From Tetrahymena elliotti 4EA (Eukaryota > Ciliophora > Oligohymenophorea > Hymenostomatida > Tetrahymenidae), in NCBI GenBank assembly GCA_000231825.2, contig JH720316.1:790284-833806 (forward strand): 43,523 bases of DNA, written 5' to 3'. Below are positions 24,340 to 35,705 of the stretch, in pieces. A program made the translations under genes and the position numbers. The notes under the pieces were generated by a model. The model searched no databases. It was not told where the DNA came from and saw nothing but the letters and a program-made list of their open reading frames with translations. The stretch's first letter is position 1. Each line of letters starts with the position of its first letter.

Positions 24340-25533
24340 TGAAAATAAATTTCTATTGCTTCGTTTTTCTTCTTTTGTTTAATAATTAAGTAGAGATAAG
24401 AAATTCTATCAATTAATTAGTATGATCAATAATGATACTAAATGTGATTATTATTTATACTAATTAAACAATAGATCATATTAAAAATTAATTGTAATTT
24501 AAAATGATACATAAATTAATCCTTAATAATCTCAAAATATCAACATCAAAACTTTGCCTTTTATCTTAAAAAATAAATCTTAACTCTATTTAATCTAATC
24601 TTTGAATTGTTAATATTATATTATAAACAATCATACTAATGCAGCTCTTGTTTATTAACAATTTTTAAATAAAAACTCTCATTTTCGCACTTAAGTTGAT
24701 TTACTATGTAAATAAATAAATGTAAAATAATTAAAGCGTTTATTTACTATTTCTTTACTTGATTTACTAACAATTTCTTTCCTCCATCTATATTATTTTA
24801 AAAGATTCAAAAATAATTCTAGTTTAATGTTTACAAAAATATAAAATTATTTCTAAATTTTTAGGTGTAAATATGATTTTATTTCGCTTAAAAAATACTG
24901 GATAATTCTATTATTATTTTAATTTGATTTTAATTAAATAAATTTGTAAGAGAATAATGTATTCTTGTAATTTATTTAAATTCATATCTTTATATAAAAT
25001 TAAATACTTTAAAATCTATAATACAATACACGCACACATATTGCTTCTGAATTAACTTAGAAAGTAAATTCTCCTTTTCATTTTATTTTTGTATTTTAGA
25101 GGAATTTATAGTAGCATAACGATAAATAAATATTCATATGATATTAATAGAGCTTTTTAACCCCTCAAATTTAAAATCTTAAAAAGTTCATTATTAAATA
25201 ATTAATTTTATTAGTCAAAATATTTTTGATATTCAATCAAACTTAGTCAAGATATTATTAATCAAAATAAATATCAATGCTGTAAAATTGATTTAGTTTT
25301 GATTTCTTAAGTTGGTTGTTTGGTTACTGTGTGAATTTTACAAATGATAAAATACAATTTATTAACTAAGTGACTATATGCAAATACATATAATAATATT
25401 TAAAATACAAATTATATTTGGATACATATTTTTAAAATTTTAATATAAATTAGAAATATTGAATTGCTTTTAGATAAAAAATTATTGTTTTTTTTAATTA
25501 AATCAAATATTTCTTTTAAATTATGTTTTAATT
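24340..25533. other. Intergenic spacer between copies 8 and 9
   Basis: About 1.2 kb of AT-rich DNA, the longest spacer inside the array. I see no further family fragment, RNA gene or coding frame in it. Confidence 0.5.
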
Positions 25534-27991
25534 TCAGGGAAGTATGTCTTCTATGTTTGTAAATATACCTATGCTATATATAGTAGAGTTTTCTTTTTTT
25601 GTTGTTTTTATTTCATTTTTAAAGCATATTTTCTGCATGAATTTTTTGATGTATTTCCCGCATCGCTCATTCACAAGAGCAAAGCCTTGAGATTCATAGA
25701 AAAATAAATCTAAGTCTTCTTAAAAAACTGTGCTAGAGAAATTAAAAAAATTATTTTAGTTATTTTAGCTCGTGTTAGATTTTTTCTAGATTAATAAAGG
25801 AGGCTAGCTGTTTTAACAAGACAAAGTGGGTTTTAATTAAGAAAAAGTCTAACTAAGATTATTCAGTTAAGAAATCGATTGAAAGCGTAAATTATTATAG
25901 GCTTCTAATTTATTTAAGTTACTTGTATCTTCAAATGAAAATGTTTAGCAGTCTACTGGGTTGGTATTTTTCAGTTTAAATTTTATTTTGATTATTTCGA
26001 AATGAGATTTCTTCTTTATTTTTGTGACTATTTTAGTCAAGTTTTTTAAATTAATTCCACTTAATATTGCCTATATAATCTTGAAGCAATAAAACTGCTC
26101 TGATTAAATGGTAAGTTGTTCTTTATTTCTATGAAAGACTAAAATATTATAATCATTATAGAGTTTGAGCAGTTTATTCATTAAATCTCCTAAAGAAAAT
26201 TTAGAAATCTTCATTTTAACATCTTCGTTGCCTACAGCTTGAGTGATATTTTTACAATATAAAATTTATCTTTATAAGATTTTCAAATTCATTGATTCTT
26301 ATGAAAGAATATTATTAAATTTTTAAGAGAGACAACTAAATGAGTTATTAAATAAATCAGATTAGAATTCTTTTTGATTCTTTAAACTTTAAAAGGAAGA
26401 AAACAAGCTGATGTCTTCCAAGCAAATAATAAGTAATGGCTAGTTGATATTTAAATAAAATGGAACTATCTTTACTTTGAATGTTTATAATTTGTGAGAT
26501 TGATTTTCTTAATAATAAACTCTCAAATTCTCTCCAACTATATCATTTGATTATACTTCAATATCTTCTGATTTTTTCTTCTTTCTTTCTTAGTCTAGCA
26601 TTATAGGTTGAATCATAGGAAAAATCTTTTTGTTTTTACTTTTGTCTTGCATGTCTTTGTATAAATCACTGTGCATTTCTAATAGATAATCTTTTAATGT
26701 TCGCACTTCATTTAACTTATAGGGGGTACTTATATTCAGAAATTAAATATCTAGCTGCATCTTCATCAAAAAATCAATATAATTCCTCTAACTTGTATGA
26801 ATCTTGTGTTTCTAAGCAATTTTGTTACAATCTGTTTTAAGCAAAAAATTGATTAATATTTAATCAGTCGAAATTAACTTTAACAATTTCAAGTAAACAA
26901 AAAAAATTCAATTCTTAATCACATATTAATCTCTTTTTGATTGATCTTATTTGAAGAAATAATAATTTTTTTCTATTAGATTTCTAATGAACTAAAATAG
27001 TCATCAATAATCAACAAAAATGAACCAATCAATAATTCCGAAAGAGAAATTTTAAGAAAATTGAATTACCATAAACATCTATTTAGCCTGTTATTGTATC
27101 ATACTTTTAAACTATGTAATAGTTGGGAAGAATCTTATCAGTCATCTTCTCCCATTACTAAAAATTTTGCAGGGCTAAAAAGAGCTTTCTTTCATTAATA
27201 TTATGTGAATATTTGTAAAAGACTATAATTTCGCAGACAATTATATAACTTAGAATATAAACATTATCTAAATTCTAATACACTAGTAATATTGTTAAAT
27301 TTATCTGCATACAAATGCATTCCATAACAAAATTCTAAACCTCTACCATCCAATACATCACTTGTGTCTGTATTTTATTTTAAAGAATTTTATAAATATT
27401 TCTATTGGAATAATACAAACTCACTAATTAGATGAGATTCTTAATTAATACTAATATAAATGCTCTTAAAAAAAAATTAGAGATTGATAAATTTGTACAT
27501 CATCCAATTAGATTTTTAAATTTAAAAAGGTCAAATTACACATCCATTAAGAAAAAATATCTGAAAGTGATTAGTTGATTCGTTTGCTAGAAGTTCTTGT
27601 GTGGAGTAAGTTGAGTAAACTTGCATAATCATAACTAAATATTAAGCATATTTGCGAGGAACAAATTTGTTTAGAATTAGAAATATTGTTAGCGCAGACA
27701 TTACAACTCCTTAATGATATGTAAATCCATCAGAAATTATTCTACAGATCTGCCAAATGAATTCATAAAAGCACAATGTATAAACTAAATACAACCTCTT
27801 TTTATTAGTATAAAGATGTTAATAAATCATTTAGTTGGGTATGCATAAATAAAATTCATAAGAGCTAATACAAAAATATGGAAATCAAGAATTACCTTCT
27901 TATAGAGCATTTCAGCGAAGGCATTCTCAATTTTAGGGTTGTTAAATTTAGCTGAAAATTTAGAAAGACAATCATCTTTAAAATACTTCAT
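25534..27991 (-). CDS. Tandem-family copy 9 (type D, most divergent), 649-aa multi-pass membrane protein
   Basis: Exons: 27991-27896, 27797-27540, 27367-27070 and 26831-25534; introns of 98, 171-172 and 238 nt. Open to TGA at 25536-25534. It starts MKYFKDDCLSKFSAKFNNPK. Exon 2 has 86 codons rather than 87, and exon 3 keeps NINERKLFLALQNFQQWEKM but changes the usual FDYRTHKM to YDTITGQI. Exon 4 keeps TLKDYLLEMH and QPLLIICLEDISLF, and ends with KYIKKFMQKICFKNEIK followed by a short tail. It lies at the upstream end of the array and is clearly the oldest split. The same inferred architecture applies: membrane segments, PAS-like part and a dead ATPase-like tail. Confidence 0.82.
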
Positions 27992-29192
27992 TTTTCGTTG
28001 TATGATTAGCTTGCTTTAAAGAATCCTTTTTTGTCTTTTTTTTATGATTAGAAATTAATCAAAAAAGCTTACTTAAATTTAGGAATGGTATTATTATTTA
28101 TTAGATATTTATAAAAAAAGTAATTTTATAATATTAGTCGCTAAATACAAGTAAAACTACACTTAATTCATATAAAAACTTACATTTTCAATGGTAAATC
28201 TATATGATCTGATATTTGATTTATTTTTGTACTACCTTCAACTCAAGCATCAATATTTTGTGATGCTATTTAATTGATTCATTTTTCATTAATGGTAAAA
28301 AGTAATTAATTTTAAAAGATAGACTTTACTTCTCATTTTAATAAATATTTATCCAAATAATTATTATTCAGACTAATTCATAAAAACATTTGATGGATCT
28401 ATTATTATTTTTAATATAAATAAAAAAATTTAATAGGCAATGAACAAACCCATTTGATAGATTACGAACATAATTTTCAAACAGTAAAAATCAAACAAAT
28501 TTTTCTCTATTATCTCGTCAAGTTAGGTAAAAATTAATATTTTACACACCAAATTTAAAAAGCTTTTTTAGATTAAATTGAATTTTTGTTTAATCTACGT
28601 TTTCAAACCAAAAAAAAACCCATCTTACAGAACAATAAAGTAAGCTTTTAAATTTTAAAAAGGTATAGGAAGGAATTTTATTAAAGATAATTAAACAGAA
28701 TAATTGCCTCTATGTTACAATAAATTTTGCTATTAATTTAGTGATCAGTCTTAGATATTTGTAAGGTTACATAAAAATATAAATATATTTTTTTGTATTC
28801 AAAAATGTACTTAACTTATTTCATCAGTTCTTCACTTGATTTTGATTTCAATATTCTTTAAATTTCAATTAAAAAATCCTATTTTTGAATTTGATGAATG
28901 AATGTGTAATCTTCTTTTTCAAATTTCAATAACACTTTTAATAATTTTTGAATGGATAAATATTGATTGAAAGCAAGAACAAATATCTGATTAATTTTAA
29001 TAAAAATGAACTTTTTATATCGCTTTTATTTTTTTCATTTATTTTGATAAAAATGTTACAAATTTTCTTAAAAATTACTAATAAACAATCAAAGAAGTTT
29101 TTTTTAATATAAGATCTTTAACAAATCATATTTTAACATTTTTATTTATTATTTTTTTCATTTTTATTTAATTTTTTCATTGTTAATGTTGT
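27992..29192. other. Intergenic region upstream of the array
   Basis: AT-rich, non-coding as far as I can see. The array does not continue beyond copy 9; I found no MKYY-type exon or exon 3 block here. Confidence 0.5.
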
Positions 29193-29360
29193 TCAATTTC
29201 TCTTTTTATTCTTTCTAAAACAGCAGAGACTGCTTAAAAAACATCCATTTTCTCTATTTTAATTAGAACTCGCACGTCTGCTACTAGATGAAAGTCCATT
29301 GTAATTACTCTTAAGAGATTATGAGGAACCGCTGCTTCTTCTACTGTCTTAATAATTCAT
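29193..29360 (-). CDS. Possible small Ser/Arg-rich protein with C-terminal Cys cluster (55 aa)
   Basis: ATG at 29360-29358, TGA at 29195-29193. The peptide starts MNYQDSRRSSGSSQSLKSNY and ends GCFLSSLCCFRKNKKRN. Base composition is clearly richer in G+C than both flanks, and codons such as AGC, CGT and GCG are used, which supports real coding. The basic, Ser-rich body suggests a phosphorylated or nucleic-acid-associated peptide, and the CC cluster beside basic residues could be a lipidation site; both are guesses. In-frame codons run upstream of the ATG for about 20 codons before a TGA, so a spliced upstream exon is possible. No family recognised. Confidence 0.42.
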
Positions 29361-30011
29361 TTTAATATCCAAGCTGTTCAAGTGTTGATAATTATTAATT
29401 TAGATTTTTATTAATTTTATGAAGCAGATTAATCAGATACTAGGCTTAAATTTGTTGTTTTTAATAAATTATTCACTGCAAATTAGATATAAACATAGAT
29501 TTTTTTATTAGAAAGAATTATAACTCAATTTTTTAAAAATATTTTATCAATTTTAAATAGATTCAATTAAAAATTAAAAATTTTAATTAAAAGACAATTT
29601 CATTTCTTTCTTCTCTTTAAAATTTTAAAATTTATTCTATTAAAAATATTTAAAATGGATTTTCATTTTAACTAAAATTAAAAAAATTCTAATATTAAAA
29701 AATATTTTATTGATTTTTTTAATAGGTTTAGCTATTTTACACTAATACTTCTTGCATTTTTATTAGGAAATGATAAATGGAATATAAGATATATTTAGAA
29801 AATTAAAATACAATAATTAAGTTAGTGATAATTTTAATTTATTATAGGTAGGGTGGAATAGGTAGTATTGATTTAGGGGTATTGCAAAATAGAAGGGACT
29901 CAATATTAAGATATTTATATTCAATCCCTCTAAAAATGAATGAAAATAAAAAATCCTGCGAATTTAACCAAACCCTTTGTTATTTTAATAATAATTAAAC
30001 CTTTGTAAAGG
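29361..30011. other. Region between the small Ser/Arg ORF and the VWA/alpha-kinase gene
   Basis: AT-rich, with a G-rich patch on the plus strand at about 29847-29897 and the hairpin listed separately. It includes the 3' untranslated region of the minus-strand kinase gene. Confidence 0.45.
29895..29928 (-). other. Hairpin in the presumed 3' UTR of the VWA/alpha-kinase gene
   Basis: Read as minus-strand RNA, GGGAUU pairs with AGUCCC and AAUAU pairs with AUAUU around one G-G mismatch and a 10-nt loop, giving 11 pairs. The G-U pair favours the minus strand. It starts about 85 nt after the stop codon at 30012. It might act in 3' end formation or mRNA stability; the role is unproven. Confidence 0.35.
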
Positions 30012-32647
30012 TCATTCTCTGCAATTAACACAAGTACCAATAAGGTTAACTTTTTTTGCTCTGCAGTAATACTTAGAAATTTAAAAGAGATCTCCACATT
30101 TAGTACATGCCAAGTCAAGTAGAGATTTTTGGCAAAGACTTTAACAATTTTCACAGAATGTATCTGTTTTATTCTTTTTATTTTCAATTATAATATTTCT
30201 TCTAGTGAAAAAGCATTTTTTGCAAAGACAGCATTGAGTTCCTACAAAGGTATCTAGCTGTTTCTACTTTAACTTTTCTTCTTCTTCCTACTTTTGTTTT
30301 AAAATATTTTCTTCCTCTTCTTATTTTTGCTTTTATTTTTCATATTCAGCAATTAAAGCAAGTCCTCTTTTTTTCTTTTACTTTTTAGGCTTTTTATCGT
30401 TCGCTTCTATTTCTTTGGGATTTTCTTCTGTGATTTCTTTCTACTCAACCACTTCATCTTTTTTTAAATACTAATCTAATCCATAAAATTCACTGAAGAA
30501 ATCAAAATTATTAGGGATTTATCCTAGCAAAATTGGGTGAATAAGGTTAAGTCTTTCACAGTACTCATTGCAGTGATGTGTATGGAAGAATTTAAGCATT
30601 CCTTCATATCCAAGATCTCCTTAACCATAAAGCCTGGATCTGTTTTTAGTATGAATCTAAGGATCAGTAAGTACTCCTAAGTCTGCTCCTTGGATATCTA
30701 CAACTAAGAGTTGACCCTATGAATATTACCATGTAAAATGACTAAATGCTTATGAAATTTAATTAAACTAAGAGCTCTCTGATTAACTTGTCCATCCTGC
30801 ATTATTATTATACTTTTAATAATCACCTTCGATGTAATTTTCAACAAAATAGTATTTCAAATCTTTGTTGTGATGTCTTAGAACTTCATAAATAGAGCTA
30901 TCAACAAAGTTAATTAAAATGGGAACCTAATTATTTTCAGAAAATAAATATTAATTTGTATTGTTTTTTTAAGTTAATTTAATAAATTACTTCATCATGA
31001 TCAGTTGTTTTAAGCAACATTCTAGAGTTGAATTCATCTGCGAAGTAATGACATGCAATAAGGCTCATAGAATCTCTTTTCATGAGTTCAAAATTTGAGT
31101 TATCTTTCCAGTTTTTGTGTAGTTTAGCAACTAATTTTTGATTCAAAACAGTGTCATAAGCATAAAAGGCAAATCTCATAGCTCCATCAGAGAAGTACTT
31201 CTTGTAAATTTAAATTTTTGAAGTCAACTTTTACAATTTAATGGCAGGATTATTCCAATCAATTTATTTTTTCTTTTCTACAAAAGCAGTAATACAGATA
31301 CAGCTGAAAGTAAAAGCTTCTTTGTTAGAGATACTAACATGCCATGAATTGCTTTCAGGCATAGAAGTTGGTTAAAATTTGATGAGTTCTAATTATTCTG
31401 GAGTATATTGAGGAATTTCTTCTTCAACAACTCTTGTAACTTCTTTTTTAGCTACTTATGGTTTAAGTTTGGTTTCATCTTCTTTTTATTCTTCTTCCTC
31501 ATCTTCATCTTGTTCACAAATTGCATTCTTTTTATTATTGTATTTATCTTTAAAACCTCCTACTGTACCTTTAACTGAGTAAGCTAATTCAGTATGAGAA
31601 AGACATGCTGTATTTAATAATCCCTTATGAGTTCTTAATACTCTAATAGCTAATTCACCAATTGAGTCATAACCATGAACCTTCTCCTTTTTTTCATTCT
31701 ATCCAGATGTTCCACCAGCAACTCCAAGTGTAGTTCCTGTAATTGATGTGAAAACTGTTTTTGCAATCACAGCAGACTTCTCTTTTGATTCTTTATATCT
31801 TACATCATTTGATTATCCGTTTAAATTAATTCTGATAATATCTTTTCCACATACTTTTTTGTAAATATCTTAAAAGATGGAATACATTTAATTAGTAGAA
31901 CTATTAATATCTAATACTGATAATTCAATATTTCTTTTGGCTATTGTCTCTATTAAACCTTCTATGTTTACTCCCTTAGGACAACCTTCAGGATAATCAT
32001 CAGCTGTTGAGTGATACTTCTTACCATGGCAAGGAGCATCAGCTATGATAAATAAATTCTTTGTTTTGCTCATCCAACCTTTATTATTAGTCACAATATA
32101 TAAATTTCTTCTTAAAAATACAATTTTATTTACTTAATTCATGAACTGCAGTGTAAAGTCCTCCTGCTAAATCTTCAGGACCATCTCCACCGCCTGTAGC
32201 TTATAATTTTCCAATGAAACTTTCAAGATTTTCATAATTTGATGATATGAAAGGAAATTTTTCTATTCTATTAGTATCACAATGATCACGGTAAGCAACG
32301 AAACCAGCTCTAAAAACGCTTTTTGAGAATTATGATTTGAGTGTTTTAAGAATATTTACAATTTAATTTTTGCATCTTTGAATCCAACTTCCCATAGATC
32401 CTGTACAATCTAAAACAAACACTATATCACAAGACTCATCATTATTTATTTAGGTTTAGGTTTGCTCTTAAACTGTGTTTTTAATTTAAAATTATGTAGC
32501 CACTATATCTCTGTTTATATTTTTATTAACACTGACTACTTTTTTTACATAAGGAGCATAAGGTAACATAATTTTAAAGTCATCATTCATTTCCTTTAAA
32601 TTCTAAATAAACAGTTAAAAGTCCTTGTCTTAAATCTATTCCTCCAT
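30012..32647 (-). CDS. VWA plus alpha-kinase protein with C-terminal zinc module (838 aa)
   Basis: Exons 32647-32134, 32078-30991 and 30926-30012; introns of 55 and 64 nt; stop TGA at 30014-30012. The start is an in-frame ATG (MEEQIQDKDFQLFIQNLKEM); a second ATG 19 codons on is possible. A VWA domain begins near residue 75 with metal site DCTGS (80-84) and continues through ATGGGDGPEDLAGG and LFIIADAPCHGKKYHS. An alpha-kinase domain follows: MRFAFYAYDTVLNQKLVAK with candidate ATP-binding Lys490, VDIQG (610-614), DPQIH (622-626), GQGDLGYEG and the zinc motif H651-x-C653-x3-C657. Residues of about 675-760 are a Glu/Lys/Gln-rich coil. The end carries CxxC pairs, finishing CVNCRE. Such proteins phosphorylate Ser/Thr in helical or coiled regions; VWA-linked alpha-kinases (VwkA type) act in signalling and myosin control. 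All key kinase motifs are present, so activity is expected. Confidence 0.93.
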
Positions 32648-35237
32648 TTCTTTTAAGATTTACAATATTTCTTTATGATTAAATGGTATTTTCAACACTA
32701 ATATATTGATTGTATAATTTAATTTGGAATTATTAGTTTACTTCAATTATTATCCTTAATTTTTAATGCGTTAATTATTAATTCTTTCAGATATTAAATC
32801 CTAATTTATCTATAGACACAAGAATATTTATACAATTTAATATTTATAATAATTTCTTTTAACTATCCACTTTAATTATCGTTTAAATTCTTAGTGAGTC
32901 TTATTAGAATTTATTGGTATTGTTTATTTCTATTAATATTTAAAACTTTTCTAAATTCAAAATTAAAATATTTATGTCTTTTAATGGTTTTTAGTTAATT
33001 ACTTAACTAAGCAAGTAATTATTTTTCTACTGAGACATAAATAACAAAATTCAAAAAATATCAAAAATATTTTAGAAGAAGATCATTTTTAAAATTTAAT
33101 TTTGAAAATAAAAAAAAATATTTGTTTCTCTTAAATTTGTCATTTAATAATTAATTCATTTGTAAAAAATAAATTATTTTTTCTTAAATTTACTAAAAAC
33201 TTAAAATTTTAATGAAAAAAAATATGAATTTATTAACACAAATATTCTCTTTTTCCTTCAAATTTTGGGTAAATTAATTTTTAAATAATATTATTAATGT
33301 CAAGTAGATTTGCTTGTAGTTGTCTATAAATTATGTAAAATAGTTATCCTCTTTTCTCATTTTTGATAAAAACAATTTAATTTCAAAAGAATTTATAAGA
33401 AAATTTCTAAAATTTATTTTATTGAAATAAAGATAGAAATTAATCAAAATATATTTTTTATCTCAAAATGTGGCAAAAATCTATTGATTCTTATTTTCAA
33501 GGTCAAAAAGCACAAGAAAATCATACATAAATTTTAATTTCATTATAATAAATAGACAACTTTATTTTATCAGTTTAATTTAGGTTTGAATGTGATAAGC
33601 ACTGGAATAACTATTTATGCAATTAATATTAAATTATTTCTTTAGAATCAAGATAATATCTTTCAATAAATTCCTATTAAAAGGATAATTTAATTGAAAA
33701 AATTTAAGTTAATACACTATCAATATTTAGATGAAATAAATAAAAATTTTTATAGAGAAATAGAAAAAAAGAGCAAAAAAAAGAAATTTTGGTGTTTTAA
33801 AATTGTGAAAATTGATCTATCAATTAAAATTTTAATTTACAAATAATATAGCAAATTATATAATTAGTTAATATAATTAATAACTTTAGATATATCTGTA
33901 AAAATAAGTTACTATCAATTTAGACCTTAAAATTCAATAAAGGAGAAAAAAATTTGAAGATAAATGATACTCTTATATTTAGTAGATACTTTTTTTAATG
34001 TATTTTTTGCATTGATATTTGATAATACATAATCATACTGAATGATTAGCTTTAATTTATTGCTAGTTAGTTTCTGTTTGATCAATTAATTATTTAATTA
34101 ATTAAAAGAGCTGAGCTAAAATTTTTTATTCAAAAAAAATCTAGCAAGTGGATTATAAACATAGAACAGCCTTTTTTAAGTTTTGAAAGCCCTTTCATAA
34201 TAGTTTTTAAGATCAATAATTTTGCTCTAAAATCTATGGAAATAAAATCAAGATAAGTTATTATATCTAATCAGGGAGGTTATTATTGTATCAGGATGTT
34301 AAAAATTAACCATCACTAAAAAAATAATTATTGAAAGCCTAGATCTTTTGAAAAAATAATGAAAAATGAACCCTTATTTATCCTTTTTATCCTTTTTTTT
34401 AATTCTATCATTTCAATTCTAGTATTTTTTACTCACAATTAGACTGAATGATACATTTTTAATGAGTAACTTACTAAAAAATGTTTGTTTTTTGAGTATT
34501 CTGTAATAAAAGTAAAAGTGCTTAATTTAAAATGGTCATAAAATAAAATATTATTATGATTTTTAACAAAATTGATTTAGCTTTTTTAGATAATTTAAAG
34601 TATTTTTGAAGATTTTTTGATATAATTTATTTTTTAATCTTTCTATATAAAAGGAAATAACTAAATTAAATAGTTTTGAAGAACTAAAATGTCTTTTATT
34701 TTAAAATTTGTATATTCATTCTTTGATTTTTGTGGCAAAAGAGTCAGCTTTGTTTAAAAAATTTCATTTAAATGCTGAAATTATTAAAATTGATCAAGCA
34801 AAACAGAGATAATGTAAATATTTTTTTGAAAGGATTGAAGGAATAGAGTTTACTAATTAGCATTTATTTAAGTATACAAAATTTTGAAAAATAAATAAAT
34901 GATTTAATTAATCTGCTCTGATGAAAACTTGCCAATTTGCTAGTTGTAATTTAATTATTTATTTCTTTTGAATTATAGACAGCCATAGATTTAATTTAGA
35001 AAATAGATAAGTTTTTTGAACTAATTGATGTTATATTAATATAATATGTATATATTTACAAAGAAGAAATACTAAAGAAGTGGTATTGTATAAAAAATTT
35101 GTGTAAATTATTATAAAGAAATTGACTAATTTAAGGATATTTTCTAATTTGTTAGTAATGTTTATTGATTAATTTGGGAAAAGAGTTTTAAAGGGAATTT
35201 TTGAGTAGTATAGTTAGTATTTTTGAATTTGGTACTA
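32648..35237. other. Gene-free AT-rich stretch
   Basis: About 2.6 kb. The frame of the kinase gene stays open a little further upstream of its ATG but has no earlier Met, so a hidden 5' exon cannot be excluded near 32650-32820. Elsewhere there are only A/T runs. A motif near 34480-34500 vaguely resembles an exon 4 segment of the tandem family but is too weak to call. Confidence 0.45.
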
Positions 35238-35705
35238 TCAAAATTTGAATACGTCTGATCTGATTTTAGTAGGAGAGTCACAATCTTAAAGAGAGTAAAA
35301 ATAATTAAATAACTAGCTGTGTTTTGACATCAAATTATCATAAATTTTTCTGTTAACTGAGTTGCGTTAGTGAAGGTCACAAACATTTTTAAGTTTTTTG
35401 TTAATAGCTCTATCAATGAGAATAAACTATTCTTTATACTAGTTAATAACATCCACAGTACGTGCAAAGATATCTTTCTTTTAGGGACTATTAGTAGATT
35501 TTAAAAGTTAGCTTATCACTATGCAATCCTCTTCATGAGTACTGTCCATAAGAGGTTTAGCTTGAACATGAGCACATTTATATAAAGTTTCTCTAAGGTC
35601 AGATAACTTTTAGATTAGTGAGTCGAGTCCTTAATTTACTTCAAAGCAACACATTTTAAAAATTTCAGCTCCATTTTTTTAAACATAGTCAAAGTTGTTA
35701 ATCAT
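35238..35705 (-). CDS. Orphan 155-aa soluble protein
   Basis: A single-exon frame on the minus strand, ATG at 35705-35703 and TGA at 35240-35238, broken into pieces under the standard code but fully open with TAA/TAG as Gln. It starts MINNFDYVQKNGAEIFKMCC and continues with FEVNQGLDSLIQKLSDLRET. It is mixed in charge, largely helical by appearance, with no membrane segment and scattered Cys/His (KCAHVQ, EEDCIV, VCDLHQ). G+C is visibly above the flanks and the start follows an A-run, as in the other genes. I do not recognise a family. It lies alone between the two alpha-kinase genes, over 2.5 kb from the nearer one, so no operon-like link is implied. Confidence 0.72.

Noticed and set aside
1..27991. 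Idea that the array is a mobile element or transposon cluster
   Set aside because: No terminal inverted repeats, target-site duplications, transposase or reverse transcriptase motifs. All copies share one orientation and conserved introns, which fits gene duplication.
29930..30187. Minus-strand standard-code frame at the end of the VWA/alpha-kinase gene
   Set aside because: It is in a different frame from the CxxC zinc module, which continues to TGA at 30012.
34440..34510. Weak resemblance to the exon 4 segment of the tandem family
   Set aside because: Only short A/T-rich matches and no neighbouring family blocks, so chance similarity is more likely.
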